Positions 42,865 through 53,151 of a stretch of DNA of 64,000 bases are shown here, one piece after another. The notes below the pieces were generated by a model, which was given only the letters and a program-made list of their open reading frames with translations, was not told where the DNA came from and ran no database searches. Each line of letters starts with the position of its first letter. Position 1 is the stretch's first letter. A program made the position numbers and the translations under genes. Source of the stretch: Zasmidium citrigriseum (lineage: Eukaryota; Ascomycota; Dothideomycetes; Mycosphaerellales; Mycosphaerellaceae); NCBI GenBank assembly GCA_002786025.1, contig NHNW01000022.1, positions 124,001-188,000 on the forward strand, written 5' to 3'.

Positions 42865-44358
42865 TCACTCATCGTCGCTGTCGTCCTCATCGTCGTCCTC
42901 ATCCTCTTCTTCTTCCTGCTTGGCAGCAGCCTTCTTCGCTGGCTTCTTCTTCTTCTTCTTGTTCTTTGGCTTGCTGCTCGATTTGGACAGGGGCTGCTCA
43001 AGGATCTTGAGAATCTCCTCGTCCGTGATCTTCTTGTCAGACTTCCACTGCGAGATGTCTGGCTGGGGCGGTGCTGCGAGTTTCTGAACACCGTTCTTGG
43101 TGACCGCTGAATTACGTTAGCAAATCTCTTCACATATTTTGTAGCAGAGGAGGCCAATCTTACCAACAGTGGTGAACAGGCGGCTGACAGGCTCGCCATC
43201 TGTAGAGCCGATCACCTCATACTGGCGGACAACCCCACCGCGGACACACTCGACCACGCCGATCTTGCCAGCTCTCTCATCGTCAAGCTGTCGCAAGCTG
43301 AACGGGAAAGTGCCGAACTTCTTCTGAATCTCAGACAGCGTAGCACGCGAGCTTGGTCGCTTGAGGCCGTAGGTCGTAGTGGTTCTCCTATGGAGTGTCG
43401 GTCTCTGCGGGAGGGTCTTGACCTTGCCTAATCCAATGCTCACTCCCATCTCGACACCCCAAACTTCACCAACCTCAGGCAGACCTTCGCCCTTCACGCC
43501 CTCGCCTGGTGCCAGAATGATCTTCTTCTTGCTCTCAATCTCGTTCCTGTCAAACAGCCAGCAGGTAGTGTTCTCCACCAAGTTGCAGTCGTAGCTCTTG
43601 ACCACCTTCTCCAGCAGCTGCGTGATCTTTGCCTGGCTGTATGGCTTCACGGCCTGCGCCTTCTTCTTTTCCTCTTCGGTGCCTTGTGCCAAAAGACCTG
43701 GTGGCATCATCATGCGGAGCAGCAATTCGTTGGCCCAGTAGGTCGCAAGCATGAGGTCGGCTGGTCGTCCAGACAGGGACTTCTCGGCGTCGCCCTTAGG
43801 ACGCACGAGGACCGTGTCGCATACAATGGAGCCAAAGCCATCGATCTGTGCGCCCAGCTGGATCTTTGCTGCCTCACCGGCCTTGAGCGCGACCTCGGCC
43901 TCTTCAGCATCGGACGTGAGAGGGGTGTAGGGGGTTACGTAGGAGCTCGGCGAGACGGTGCAAGGGTGGGAGATGCCTTTGAGGATCTTCTTGCCCTTGT
44001 ATACCTTGGCGATCTCATCGTCCAGCAGCTTGTCACCGCGCTGGCAGATCTCAACAATCTTGGTACCCTCGACGCACCAGCCTGCTGGCAGTCAGCTGGT
44101 GGGCGCTTGCAGCGAGTCTCGGGGTGCTCACCTGAGACCGTCTCAAGGACCTTCTGGGAGATCTGAGCTGCGGTCTTGTATTTGGTGAGGCTGTTTCTGG
44201 TCAGTGCTGACCATCTCGCTGCGTCTCATGGGGTAGGAGCTCACGTGTCGGGGTTTTGGAGGGAGTAGTCTGAGTCAAGAAAAGTCAGCCATTGGTGCCG
44301 CAGTCGGTGAGCGAGGGGGAAAGTTGCAAGACGTACCGACGACAGCCTCTTCCGCCAT
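42865..44358 (-). CDS. PA2G4/EBP1 homologue (curved DNA-binding protein Cdb4 type), M24 pseudopeptidase
   Basis: Five exons: 44358-44337 (22 nt), 44269-44245 (25 nt), 44190-44132, 44081-43164 and 43106-42865; 421 residues. The protein has the methionine-aminopeptidase fold without activity and associates with ribosomes and RNA. The start reads MAEEAVVDYSLQNPDTLTKYKT after two joins, exactly as in relatives. Next come WCVEGTKIVEICQRGD, GISHPCTVSPSSYVTPYTPL, IDGFGSIVCDTV, and a late PFSLRQLDDERAGKIGVVEC. The C-terminus is a Lys tract (KPKNKKKKKKPAKKAAAK) and an acidic tail of Glu/Asp, likely RNA- and nucleolus-associated. Two micro-exons at the 5' end are unusual but needed for the conserved N-terminus. 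Confidence 0.95.
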
Positions 44359-45571
44359 GGCTGAAGACGGTCTGTTGGTCGGCTAGAGGGGGTAAATGCG
44401 TGGATGGGTGAGGTGAGGTGAGGTGGAACAGCTTGCTCGACAAGTCGAAATGCTTGTGGGAGACTTGCCAGCAGAGCGCGGGTTGGCGGGGTCTGTCTCA
44501 AGGTCTTCAGCGAACGTCAGGTGGGGCTGCCCAAGCATCCCGTCAATTCGCCTTGCATAATTGATTTGGGCGGCTAAGTAAATATTAGTTGCCGCGCATG
44601 ATTAGCCCCGCCAACACAGACAAAGGAGAATTCGCACATCCTGCTCTACTTCTTTACTATTGTTGACATTCCTTCAACATTCATAAATGGGCGAAAAGGC
44701 AGTGACACGGTCATGCCGGCTGGGCCATAGAACATCGTGGTTCCCTACAGTCTCGTGCGTTTCAGGGCAACGCCGTCTCACTTCTGAGGCACACGGCTCG
44801 ACGATTGCGGATTGTCGCGCTCGCGCTGGGTAGGAGACCATGAATATGTCTCGATGGAAAGGACGAATACTTCTGATAGCACCTGAATAATGAGGTTGGC
44901 ATGGCGCACGAGACCGCCACTTCATTGTGGAATAGCGTAGAGTCTTGATAGACTGGCGTGGAGGAAGATTCTGGAGCGCGATCGTTCGAGCATGGTGAGA
45001 GGGTGGATACTCCTTCGGCGTCCAATTTGGACTTCAGGAGGAGACGTGTCAATGATAGGGCAAATCCGTGTTCTTGATACGTAGGAGTAAGAATCAATAC
45101 TGGAGTATGTAGGCTGTAGAGTGGATAGCGAGACGATTAGGAGATGTTGACCAAGAGGCAAGCGTTCGTCGCAGCGTCGTTTGAGGCCGCGAGCGCCGGC
45201 GGGCCAACCCGCCTTCCCAGGCTTTCCAGCGGCGTCACTACTACGCAGGTTTTATCATTCTCCATTCTCCGTGCTCGTCGTCCGCCTTTATTACCTACGC
45301 TGCCCAATTTTCACGCTGCCGTCCGTTTCTGTGTGACCTGAGTTCCGCCGCCGCCGCCGCCGCCTGACCTTCCTCCCTCAAGCTTTCCGCACCCGTCAAC
45401 ACCTCCGCCGCGAGCACAAGTGAAGGTGAGTTTTATTAGGCAGCCTCCGCCACTTCATTCACTTTTTACCGCACCTGCCAAGCTTCTCCATCGTCCACCA
45501 CCTTTTTCCCGTCGATGTTGTTGTGCAACTTGTAAAACCTTCCCCGGGCTACACCATCACGCACTGACACT
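44359..45571. promoter_or_regulatory. Divergent intergenic region PA2G4/TPS2, 1.2 kb
   Basis: Includes a short GGTGA tandem run at about 44406-44425 just upstream of the PA2G4 start and a (CCG)6 microsatellite at 45345-45364 in the probable TPS2 leader. No gene is supported. Confidence 0.5.
45345..45364. repeat. (CCG)n microsatellite in TPS2 upstream region
   Basis: Six uninterrupted CCG units plus CC, about 210 bp before the TPS2 start codon and probably within its 5' UTR. Likely length-variable between strains. Confidence 0.7.
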
Positions 45572-48500
45572 ATGCAGTGGGAGGCCATAGAGAAGGCCAT
45601 CGCACAGCGAGGACGGCAGATGTCCGCGGGTTCACGCCCCTCTGCCTTCCGGCAGGACACCGAGCATCCAGCCCTCAGCGAGGCCAACCTCAGCATCCCC
45701 GTCACACCAACCGTGAGCCACGAAGACAACGAGGCCTACGTGCCCCCGAGTGGCCACACCCATGGAATTACCACCAATCCGCCTCAGCATGTCCTAGAGG
45801 CTGTTGGTGCTGATGGTGCCGACGAGACCTTCAACACCCAACCAGACCGACGACGGAGCTCTCTATCTCACGCAGCTGCCGGGGCCCAGGGCGGCGAGGA
45901 ATTGCTGCGGCGATTGAGTCTGACCGGACAGTCTGCAAAGCCAGACCTTGCGGATGTCGACCCTCGCGCTGCTCATCCTGGACTCAGCTTGAGCGGCAAC
46001 GTCATCAGCGCTGCATTTTGCGTACCGTACAAGATTGGCTACACGACTACAGGAGAATGGGTGCGTCTCACATGCTACGACTGATCAAGCTGCCCGCTAA
46101 CACTGCAACAGGAGCTCTCTTCGCGGAGAGGAACTTCAGCGCTTTTCGACTCATTTCAGCATCTTGCTTCCCCCGACTCGCCCTGGAAGCACACTCTCGT
46201 GGGCTGGACTGGCGAGATTGATCGTGTTTTGCGCCGCAAAGACCCATCCGCCAACACTAATGGCGTCACTTCGATGGACGCCGTCCCCGTCAACAAAGCC
46301 GCAGCTCCAATTCCAGTGCACCGGGGAGCGAAGCCTGCGTCACCTCAGGAGCTATCAGAGCTGCATGTGCCATTGGCTGATCGTGTGAAGCTCGAGAAGC
46401 AACTTGAGTCCCAGCAAGGTGGCCACGTCTCGCCAGTCTGGTTGTGGGACAGCATCGACAAGGACGAAGTGGCGACGTTTCGCGATCAGCAGCGTTGGAG
46501 ACGCTATGGGGAGCACGAGCTCTTCACGCTGTTCCACTACAAGCAAAACAGACCCTCGGACGGTCGAGCGTTGCGTAAAGCGTGGGCCGACTACTACTGC
46601 ATGAACCAAGCCTTCGCAGATGCCATCATTAACGTCTACAAGCCAGGAGACGTTGTCCTGATCCACGATTACCAGCTCTTGCTTCTTCCCAGCTTACTTC
46701 GGCAGCGGCTCCCAAACATCTACGTTGGCTTCTTCCTGCACGTGCCATTCCCCAGCAGCGAATACTACCGCTGCTTGACCCGCCGCAAGGAGGTCTTGGA
46801 GGGAGTCCTGGGAGCAAACATGATCGGTTTCCAGGCATACAGCTACGCCCGTCACTTCTCCTCGTGCTGCACGCGGATTCTGGGCTTCGACTCTTCATCT
46901 GCTGGTGTCGACGCATACGGAGCCCACGTTCCAGTAGACGTCTTCCCAATTGGCATCAATGCTGAGGCCACCATCAAGGCCGCCTTCGAATCACCCGGTG
47001 TGGAAGAGAAGATGAAGGCGCTGCGGGAGCTGTACGCAGGCAAGAAGATCATTGTTGGTCGTGATCGTCTCGACACTGTCCGAGGTGTTGCACAGAAGCT
47101 GCAGGCCTTCGAGATCTTCCTCGAGCGGCATCCAGAGTGGCACGACCAGGTCGTCCTCATTCAGGTCACCAGCCCAACCAGCATCGAGGAGCACGACGAC
47201 AAGGGCGACAAGACCGCCAACAAGATCTCCGAGCTTGTGGCCAGAATCAACGGCTCTTTCGGTTCATTGAGCTTCACGCCAGTCCAGCACTACCCTCAGT
47301 ACCTCTCGCAGGAAGAATACTTCGCGCTGCTTCGCATCGCAGATCTTGGACTCATTACCAGCGTAAGAGACGGAATGAACACTACCGCATTGGAATATGT
47401 CATTTGCCAGCGCGACAACCACGGCCCACTCATCATCTCAGAGTTCAGCGGCACGGCTGGAAGTCTTGGAAACGCCATTCACATCAACCCTTGGGACCTT
47501 GGTGGCACCGCAGAGGAGATCAACACCGCCCTCACCATGACCGACTACGAGAAGCAGCGAACTCACGAGTTGCTGTACAAGCACGTGGCCACTAACACTG
47601 TTCAAGCCTGGACTAACAACTACATCAAGCGTTTGCTCACCAACCTAGCGTCCTACGACCAGTCCATTGCCACGCCTGCCTTAGACCGCTCGCAACTGCT
47701 ATCACAATACCGCCGTGCCAGCCGCCGCTTGTTCATGTTTGATTATGACGGAACGCTAACTCCGATTGTCAAGGACCCCCAGTCGGCGATTCCGTCTGAT
47801 AGAGTCATTCGGACGCTCAAGACACTTGCATCGGATCCGCGAAACCAAGTCTGGATCATTTCAGGCCGTGACCAGGCCTTCCTCGAGGAATGGATGGGTC
47901 ACATCTCCGAGCTTGGTCTCTCTGCAGAGCACGGCTCCTTCATGCGGATGCCAAATTCCGGCAACTGGGAGAACCTGACCGAGACTTTGGACATGTCGTG
48001 GCAGAAGGAGGTGATGGATGTCTTCAACCACTACTCCGAGCGGACGCAGGGCAGCTTCATCGAACGCAAGAAGATTGCACTCACCTGGCACTACCGTAGG
48101 GCGGATCCAGAATACGGTGCTTTCATGGCCCGCGAGTGCCAGAAGCATCTGGAGGCGACCGTGGCCAAGAAGTGGGATGTGGAAGTCATGACCGGCAAGG
48201 CCAACTTGGAGGTTCGACCTCGCTTCGTCAACAAGGGCGAGATCGCGAAGCGGCTTGTGAACGAGTACGGTGACGGTGAGGATCAGGCTCCAGACTTTGT
48301 TCTGTGCCTGGGAGACGACTTCACGGATGAAGGTGAGACGACCTACTATCCCCCCTTTCAAACCTGGCGAATACTGACGTCTCCCTACAGACATGTTCCG
48401 CACCCTCCGCAAATCCAAACTCCCGGAGGAACACCGCTTCGCCGTCACCGTCGGCGCTAAGACAAAGCAAACCCTCGCAACCTGGCACCTCCTCGAGCCA

Positions 48501-48605
48501 TCCGACGTCATCTCTTGCATCGCCCTCCTGAACGGTTCCGCCGACGCGGGCAACGTCGGCGCGGTGGCCATCGTCGACGGCTCCGTCCCCGATGCTCGAC
48601 TATAG
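45572..48605 (+). CDS. TPS2: Trehalose-6-phosphate phosphatase (GT20 + HAD), TPS2
   Basis: Exons are 45572-46060, 46112-48332 and 48391-48605; 974 residues. It dephosphorylates trehalose-6-phosphate to trehalose in the trehalose synthase complex, important for stress tolerance. The N-terminal 160 residues are a regulatory extension. The GT20 synthase-like domain runs from about 165 to 690 (HTLVGWTGEID, VWLWDSID, VLIHDYQLLLLP, FFLHVPFPSSE, GRDRLDTVRGVAQKL, LGLITSVRDGMNTTALEYV). The C-terminal HAD phosphatase has motif I FDYDGTLTPI (about residue 705), SGRDQAFLEEW, and GDDFTDE just at the second splice. The intact DxDGT and GDDxxDE motifs identify the active phosphatase TPS2 and not the inactive regulatory subunits. 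No reading-frame defects. Confidence 0.96.
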
Positions 48606-48997
48606 ATTCTTCGAGCAGACGTTTTGCTTGAAGTTGTGGTTTTCACGACGGGCGCTCTAGCGTTGCTTCTTTCTGTCTGCATCAGCATCGGCGTCGTTTG
48701 GGAATGGTGGTGGTATTTGCATTCGGCGGGTGTGAAGTTGAGGGCTTTGGTGGAGGAGCGTTTGGGGGAGATAGAGTACGATTGATTGATGATGAGTTGG
48801 AGCGTTACGTTGGCGCATGGGAAGGGGTAGACTCGGGCGGCTGACTGCTTCTGCAATTCCTGTAATGCGGATGCGGATAGGTCGTGATGATGACTAGAAG
48901 TAGCCACTATTGAGATACTCTCTTTGGTATCTCATCGAAAGAAAGCTTGAACACGTTGGAACATGATGATCATATTCATACTCGTCTACACCCGAAC
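48606..48997. other. Convergent 3' flank, 0.39 kb
   Basis: Between the TPS2 and nucleotidyltransferase stops. T-rich and A-rich words suit polyadenylation on both strands. A long antisense frame reaching into TPS2 is a shadow. Confidence 0.45.
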
Positions 48998-50839
48998 TCA
49001 CGATGAAGCATCAGCCGATGCTTCTCGCCTTGGAGCTTCAGGCCGCTGCTCCCCATCCTCCTGCATCTGTTGGTAGAAGTCCTCCCTCTCGACCTCCGTC
49101 TTCTTACTTGCCTCCTGGCGCTGCTGCTGCTCCTGCGCCTCAGCTCTCTGCCTCTCTTCAGCCTCTGCACGCTTCTTAGCAACGTGCGCACCATACTCCT
49201 CCATCTGCTGTCGTCTTTCATGATATGTCTCATGACACCTGCCAACAAATGGCTCCAGCACGGAATAGCTCGGATCGCGGAACCTTGCCATGTTTATAGC
49301 CCTCCTCAAGTCCTCCCGCAAGACATTCATGGTGTGAAGGATATGTTTCGCAGAGCTGGATCGCTTGCCAAGGTCGTTGGTGGGCGTTGCAGGATCCTGA
49401 ATACATAGCAGATGCGGCTCGTGTTCTTTCCTCTCGCAGATGGACCATTGCCCTGCTCGGATCATGTCGCCGCGGCGCTCGGCGGCTCGGACGTAAGTTT
49501 TAATCGAGCGGTCCTTTTCATGTTTCATGAACTTGTTTCGAGAGGAGACGGAGACCCCATATTTGCTCGAGTTGAGTTTGGACCAGAAATGCAGGAAGCG
49601 GAGGAAGTGATCTGCGAGATTTGGTGGGACGCCCTTCAGCTTTTCGATTGGGTTCTTGCGAGCAATGGCCGCTACCAGCATGACGAATTGGCCGTAGGAG
49701 CCGATGCCGCCGCTGAAGACGTCGTTGAAGCCTCGCATTTCGAAGAAGGTTCGGATCGTTGGAAAGAGGTCGCGGAGCGTGGGGAATTCGTTGAGGTACT
49801 TGATGACCGCGTCCTGTTGAGGGCCAGCGCCGCTTGATGCAACAATCTGGATGGAGATGCCACTTTTCAAATGCTGAAAGTTGATGATGGGATATTGGCC
49901 CGATCGAAACATGACTAGGCCGAACCTTGTGCTACCGCGAAGCGCGCGCGCGAGGTGTTCCATGCGGTTGAGCATCCTGTACGGGTCCTCGCCTGGTTTG
50001 AGGCTGTCCCCGAGCCGAAGGTCGATGTCGGATAAGGGAGATGCTAGCCCCGTGATCTCTGACCCAAATGGCTCCACATCCGTCCTCAGGGTATGCTTCT
50101 TAACGAACTTCATGGTCTCTTCTGCCACGGCCTTTCGCGCTAACTTCTCCATGGGAGTGAGCTCCATGTACCTGGCAAAGCGCCACAGCTCACCATCCAA
50201 AACCCGACGACCACGTCTCGTCTCGGCCTTGAATTCGGGCTCAAGTCCCCATGGAATCGGCGTGGGCGGTTGGGTGCCGCTGGGGCGTGGAGCGACCACC
50301 ATAGGCTCGTAATTCAGACACTCGAGCAGAATCTGCTGCTGTCCATCCGACAAGCGCGCGAAGGCCTCTCTGCCATCTCTTCGAGACAGTCTGACGGCGA
50401 CATCGTGCGTCAATATCACATGTTTTTGCCATTCCTCCCTCTTGAGCTCTTGTTTTCGGCCCAGATGGAGTTGCTGGCGCCGCAGGGCGAAGATGGCATC
50501 TTGCAAGAACTGGTCTGCAGGCAATGATTTTGCGGAGTTTCTATCCGTCAATGCTCTTCCAGGCGTGACCGATGAGCGCAGGTCGACATTAACGAACGTG
50601 GGTCGGTAGAAGTTGAGGCACGGCGATGCGGTGGTGAAGGCGGCGCGGAGAGCGAGAGCGGCGTTGAAGGCATTGTGGGCGCCGCAGACACTGCGCCGGG
50701 CAGTGCGGGTGCATTGCATGAAGTGTTGGCGTAGTTGATGGGTTGGGCCATGGAGGGACGTTGGAGCTCTTGAGCAGCCCAGGTCTTGGCGCCAGGAGCG
50801 GACTTCACTCCTTGTCGACTCCATCTCCATCACAGACAT
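48998..50839 (-). CDS. TRF4-like non-canonical nucleotidyltransferase, possibly mitochondrial
   Basis: Intronless, 613 residues from the first Met. The nucleotidyltransferase signature is at residues 258-275 (PFGSEITGLASPLSDIDLRL) with Asp271 and Asp273. In active Trf4/PAPD enzymes a third Asp sits on the strand after the VP(I)xKF-like segment; here that strand reads GISIQIVAS, with Gln331 where Asp is expected. A PAP-associated central domain follows (YGQFVMLVAAIARKN, LADHFLRFLHFWSKLNSSKYG). The C-terminus is a long Glu/Gln/Arg coiled coil. An internal Met at 50719 opens MQCTRTARRSVCGAHNAFNA, which is Arg-rich and lacks acids like a mitochondrial presequence; it may be the real start. The protein may be a catalytically weakened or pseudo-enzyme. 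Confidence 0.82.
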   Translation of the reverse strand: MSVMEMESTRSEVRSWRQDLGCSRAPTSLHGPTHQLRQHFMQCTRTARRSVCGAHNAFNAALALRAAFTTASPCLNFYRPTFVNVDLRSSVTPGRALTDRNSAKSLPADQFLQDAIFALRRQQLHLGRKQELKREEWQKHVILTHDVAVRLSRRDGREAFARLSDGQQQILLECLNYEPMVVAPRPSGTQPPTPIPWGLEPEFKAETRRGRRVLDGELWRFARYMELTPMEKLARKAVAEETMKFVKKHTLRTDVEPFGSEITGLASPLSDIDLRLGDSLKPGEDPYRMLNRMEHLARALRGSTRFGLVMFRSGQYPIINFQHLKSGISIQIVASSGAGPQQDAVIKYLNEFPTLRDLFPTIRTFFEMRGFNDVFSGGIGSYGQFVMLVAAIARKNPIEKLKGVPPNLADHFLRFLHFWSKLNSSKYGVSVSSRNKFMKHEKDRSIKTYVRAAERRGDMIRAGQWSICERKEHEPHLLCIQDPATPTNDLGKRSSSAKHILHTMNVLREDLRRAINMARFRDPSYSVLEPFVGRCHETYHERRQQMEEYGAHVAKKRAEAEERQRAEAQEQQQRQEASKKTEVEREDFYQQMQEDGEQRPEAPRREASADASS

Positions 50840-51357
50840 CTTCCATCAATCCCATCAATATCTCCCGGTAAGAACACATTGGACATGACCAAGGACAAAT
50901 TACCTGTGACATGTTCTTACATTATTCGTTGACGGGTGGCATGCTTGGAGGCGTGCCCAGTGGAAGGCTTCCTTGTCCCGGCCTTTGCGTGCAGGAAAGG
51001 AGGTAGCATGCTTTCCAGTGGCTCTTTTGGCCTCTCATGCACCGGGAATACCAAGATGACCTGCTGAGAGGGCCAGACGCCAGAGTGGCGATCTTTCATT
51101 CGAACACGGTGCAGACCTGTCTAATTGCAGGCCGCCGCGAGCTCTTGCCTGGCGAAATTGTCGAAGCTACCCACAGAAGAGTTACGAAAGGCCTATGTTG
51201 CCGAACATGAGGAATTGAACATCCAGTCAAGCAACGCTCGTACTGTTCTGATGTCCGAGATAACGATGGTTGCGGCCCACCAGCTACTACCGACCAAACG
51301 CAAGCTGCATGTGCCTCACACGGATCCTTCAGCCTTTCGACAAATTGTTCTAGGCCC
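50840..51357. other. Divergent intergenic region, 0.52 kb
   Basis: Promoter side of the nucleotidyltransferase and of the Cys-rich membrane protein. I searched for an upstream exon with a signal peptide for the latter and did not find one. Confidence 0.45.
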
Positions 51358-52395
51358 ATGATAGCCAAACAGAGCTGTCGCTCGTGCGAACGCATTATGC
51401 CAGGATTCAGCCTCAGCTGGGGCCAGGGCACGCCTCGCTCTCCAAATTGTGACGGACTCCCGACTCGCTTTACCCTGCAAGCACGAAGTCGAAGACCAGC
51501 GGACGCGATGAATACCACCAGGCAATGCTACTCTCCCAACGGCGCTGTCTGGGAAGGCCATACACCCTGCAACGAGTCGGCGGAGCAAAGTCATTGTTGT
51601 GGATACAACGATTTTTGCCTAAGCAACGGGCACTGTCTCCAAGCTGCAGGCGTGTTTGCGAACCGCATCGGCCGAGGATCGTGTACAGACTACACATGGA
51701 GGAGTGAAAGTTGTCCATACGAGTGCGCAGATGGTAGGAAGGACCTCCCATAGTTCTTGCTGTGCGACTCTTGGCTGACGCGTATGCTCACAGTCCGAAT
51801 CGATTCAGACTGTGCCCTCCTGATCGCCTACGAGACATTCAATGGTACTTTCTGTTGCGATGAGAATTTCAACACGGAGACACAGTCCTGTCCCGTCTCA
51901 ACTGGCAATTTTGGCAATACTCCTTTCAACATGGCATTGGGCAGAGTCATCTGGACCCGCGCCGACGGATCAGTGATGGAGAACGGGACACTTCTGCCAT
52001 CACAGGTCCAACTCTCCGAGGCACAGACGACTGTCACCCTCCAGCCATCTGCTTCAACCTCAGACTCAAGTTCGGGCAACCTCACTGCTGTTGCGGCAGG
52101 CATTGCAGTGCCTCTCGGTGTGCTACTACTAGCGAGTCTCGTCACCATAGCGTTCCTTTGGTCGAAGCTCAGAAGTCTCAAGAAGCAGCTAGGAAACAAT
52201 GGGCAAGAGGCGAAATCGAACGATGCAGCTATATATTCCCCCATGAGCACTGCACCACGAACTTCAAGTCCGTACACGGCGTTACCAAAGTATCAGCCAA
52301 TGCGGTATCAACATCAACAGTACAGTGAAGCACCTGTGGAACGAGAAGTCGTCGAGGCTGATGCGAGAATGCCAGTGCAGGAGCTGGGGAATTAA
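51358..52395 (+). CDS. Cys-rich single-pass membrane protein of fungal wall/sensor type
   Basis: Exon 1 is 51358-51733, intron 51734-51793, exon 2 51794-52395; 325 residues. The ectodomain has the recurring fungal pattern CYSPNG...PCNE...HCCGYNDFCLSNGHC...GSCTDYTW...CPYEC, then DC, FCCDENF and SCP. After a Ser/Thr-rich stalk there is one membrane helix (AVAAGIAVPLGVLLLASLVTIAFLW) with basic residues on the cytosolic side, and a tail with YxxxP and LPKYQP motifs. This resembles the many fungal proteins of this architecture with unknown role, perhaps wall sensing. The start is uncertain: the listed first Met precedes a stretch without a signal peptide, the next Met (51508) directly precedes the Cys domain, and a missing 5' exon is possible. 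Confidence 0.75.
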
Positions 52396-52923
52396 TCTTG
52401 AGGGCGAAGCATAATCAAAGTGCATAATGCGAATAGATCTTTTCCGAGAAAGGATACGAGTACTTTCAGGCTGATCCATGAAGTCGATGCAAAGTTGTCT
52501 TTGAAGATAGCGATTTGATTTGACATGATAATCGTGGCGTAGCGCCTTCTGCTTTCCGTCTCAACAATACCCATTTCCTGATGTTCACGTACACCTTTTG
52601 CCCGTTCCATAGTATCCAACACCACAAATGTGAAATACGTCGTTCGTAATAGTGACCTCCCGACAAAATCTCCTTCAGTTCTCCTGTCGACGTCCGTTGG
52701 TCGCGGTGCCCGTCGCGGCATTTTCGTTGGTTGGCGTGTTCGTTGTTGAAAGCACGCGGATGTGTCGTGTCTCATAATCGCCAGCGGTGTCTCGTTGGCC
52801 GATAATTCTTCTTCATCCATCTGAGACATACTTCGAGTCGTTCGTCGCTGTGGTCCTCGACTCGATGAAGCAGCATCACGCTGCAATGTCCGTTCCCTGA
52901 CCATCCCGGTCCATGACAGCGAT
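52396..52923. other. Convergent intergenic region, 0.53 kb
   Basis: 3' flanks. A 170-codon minus frame (52392-52904) overlaps the neighbour's stop, is Arg/Thr-rich and has no motif, so it is not called. Confidence 0.45.
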
Positions 52924-53151
52924 CTAGAAGATCACCCTCGATTGTCGCTTCCTCCCAAATCGACTCTTGTCGCTATTCATACTGCCAAAGCTCCCCGCAG
53001 ATTTCGCGCTCGACGGCGAGGGATTGTAGACATATTCGCCGTCGACATATTGCGCGCCAGAAGTGAAAGTCGTTCGCTTTTCGCGTCGTGTGTAGCGCTG
53101 TTCGAGACGGTAGATCTCCAGCTTCGCGCGGAGTCGATCGACGAAGCCCAT
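52924..53151 (-). CDS. Small 75-residue basic protein, probably conserved in fungi
   Basis: A single open frame with an ATG in good context: MGFVDRLRAKLEIYRLEQRY, then TRREKRTTF, then AQYVDGEYVYN and a Ser/Gly-rich tail ending RKRQSRVIF. The amphipathic N-terminal helix (DRLRAKLEIYRLEQRYTRR) and the YVDGEYVY segment look like a designed protein and not a chance frame. I recall similarly short fungal hypothetical proteins but cannot name a family. No signal peptide or membrane segment. Confidence 0.65.
   Translation of the reverse strand: MGFVDRLRAKLEIYRLEQRYTRREKRTTFTSGAQYVDGEYVYNPSPSSAKSAGSFGSMNSDKSRFGRKRQSRVIF

Noticed and set aside
47861..48907. 348-codon open frame antisense to TPS2
   Set aside because: It mirrors the strongly conserved phosphatase domain of TPS2 on the other strand and is a codon-bias shadow.
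52392..52904. 170-codon minus-strand frame
   Set aside because: It overlaps the end of the Cys-rich gene, is Arg/Thr-rich with no motif, and its neighbour at 52924 is a better candidate.
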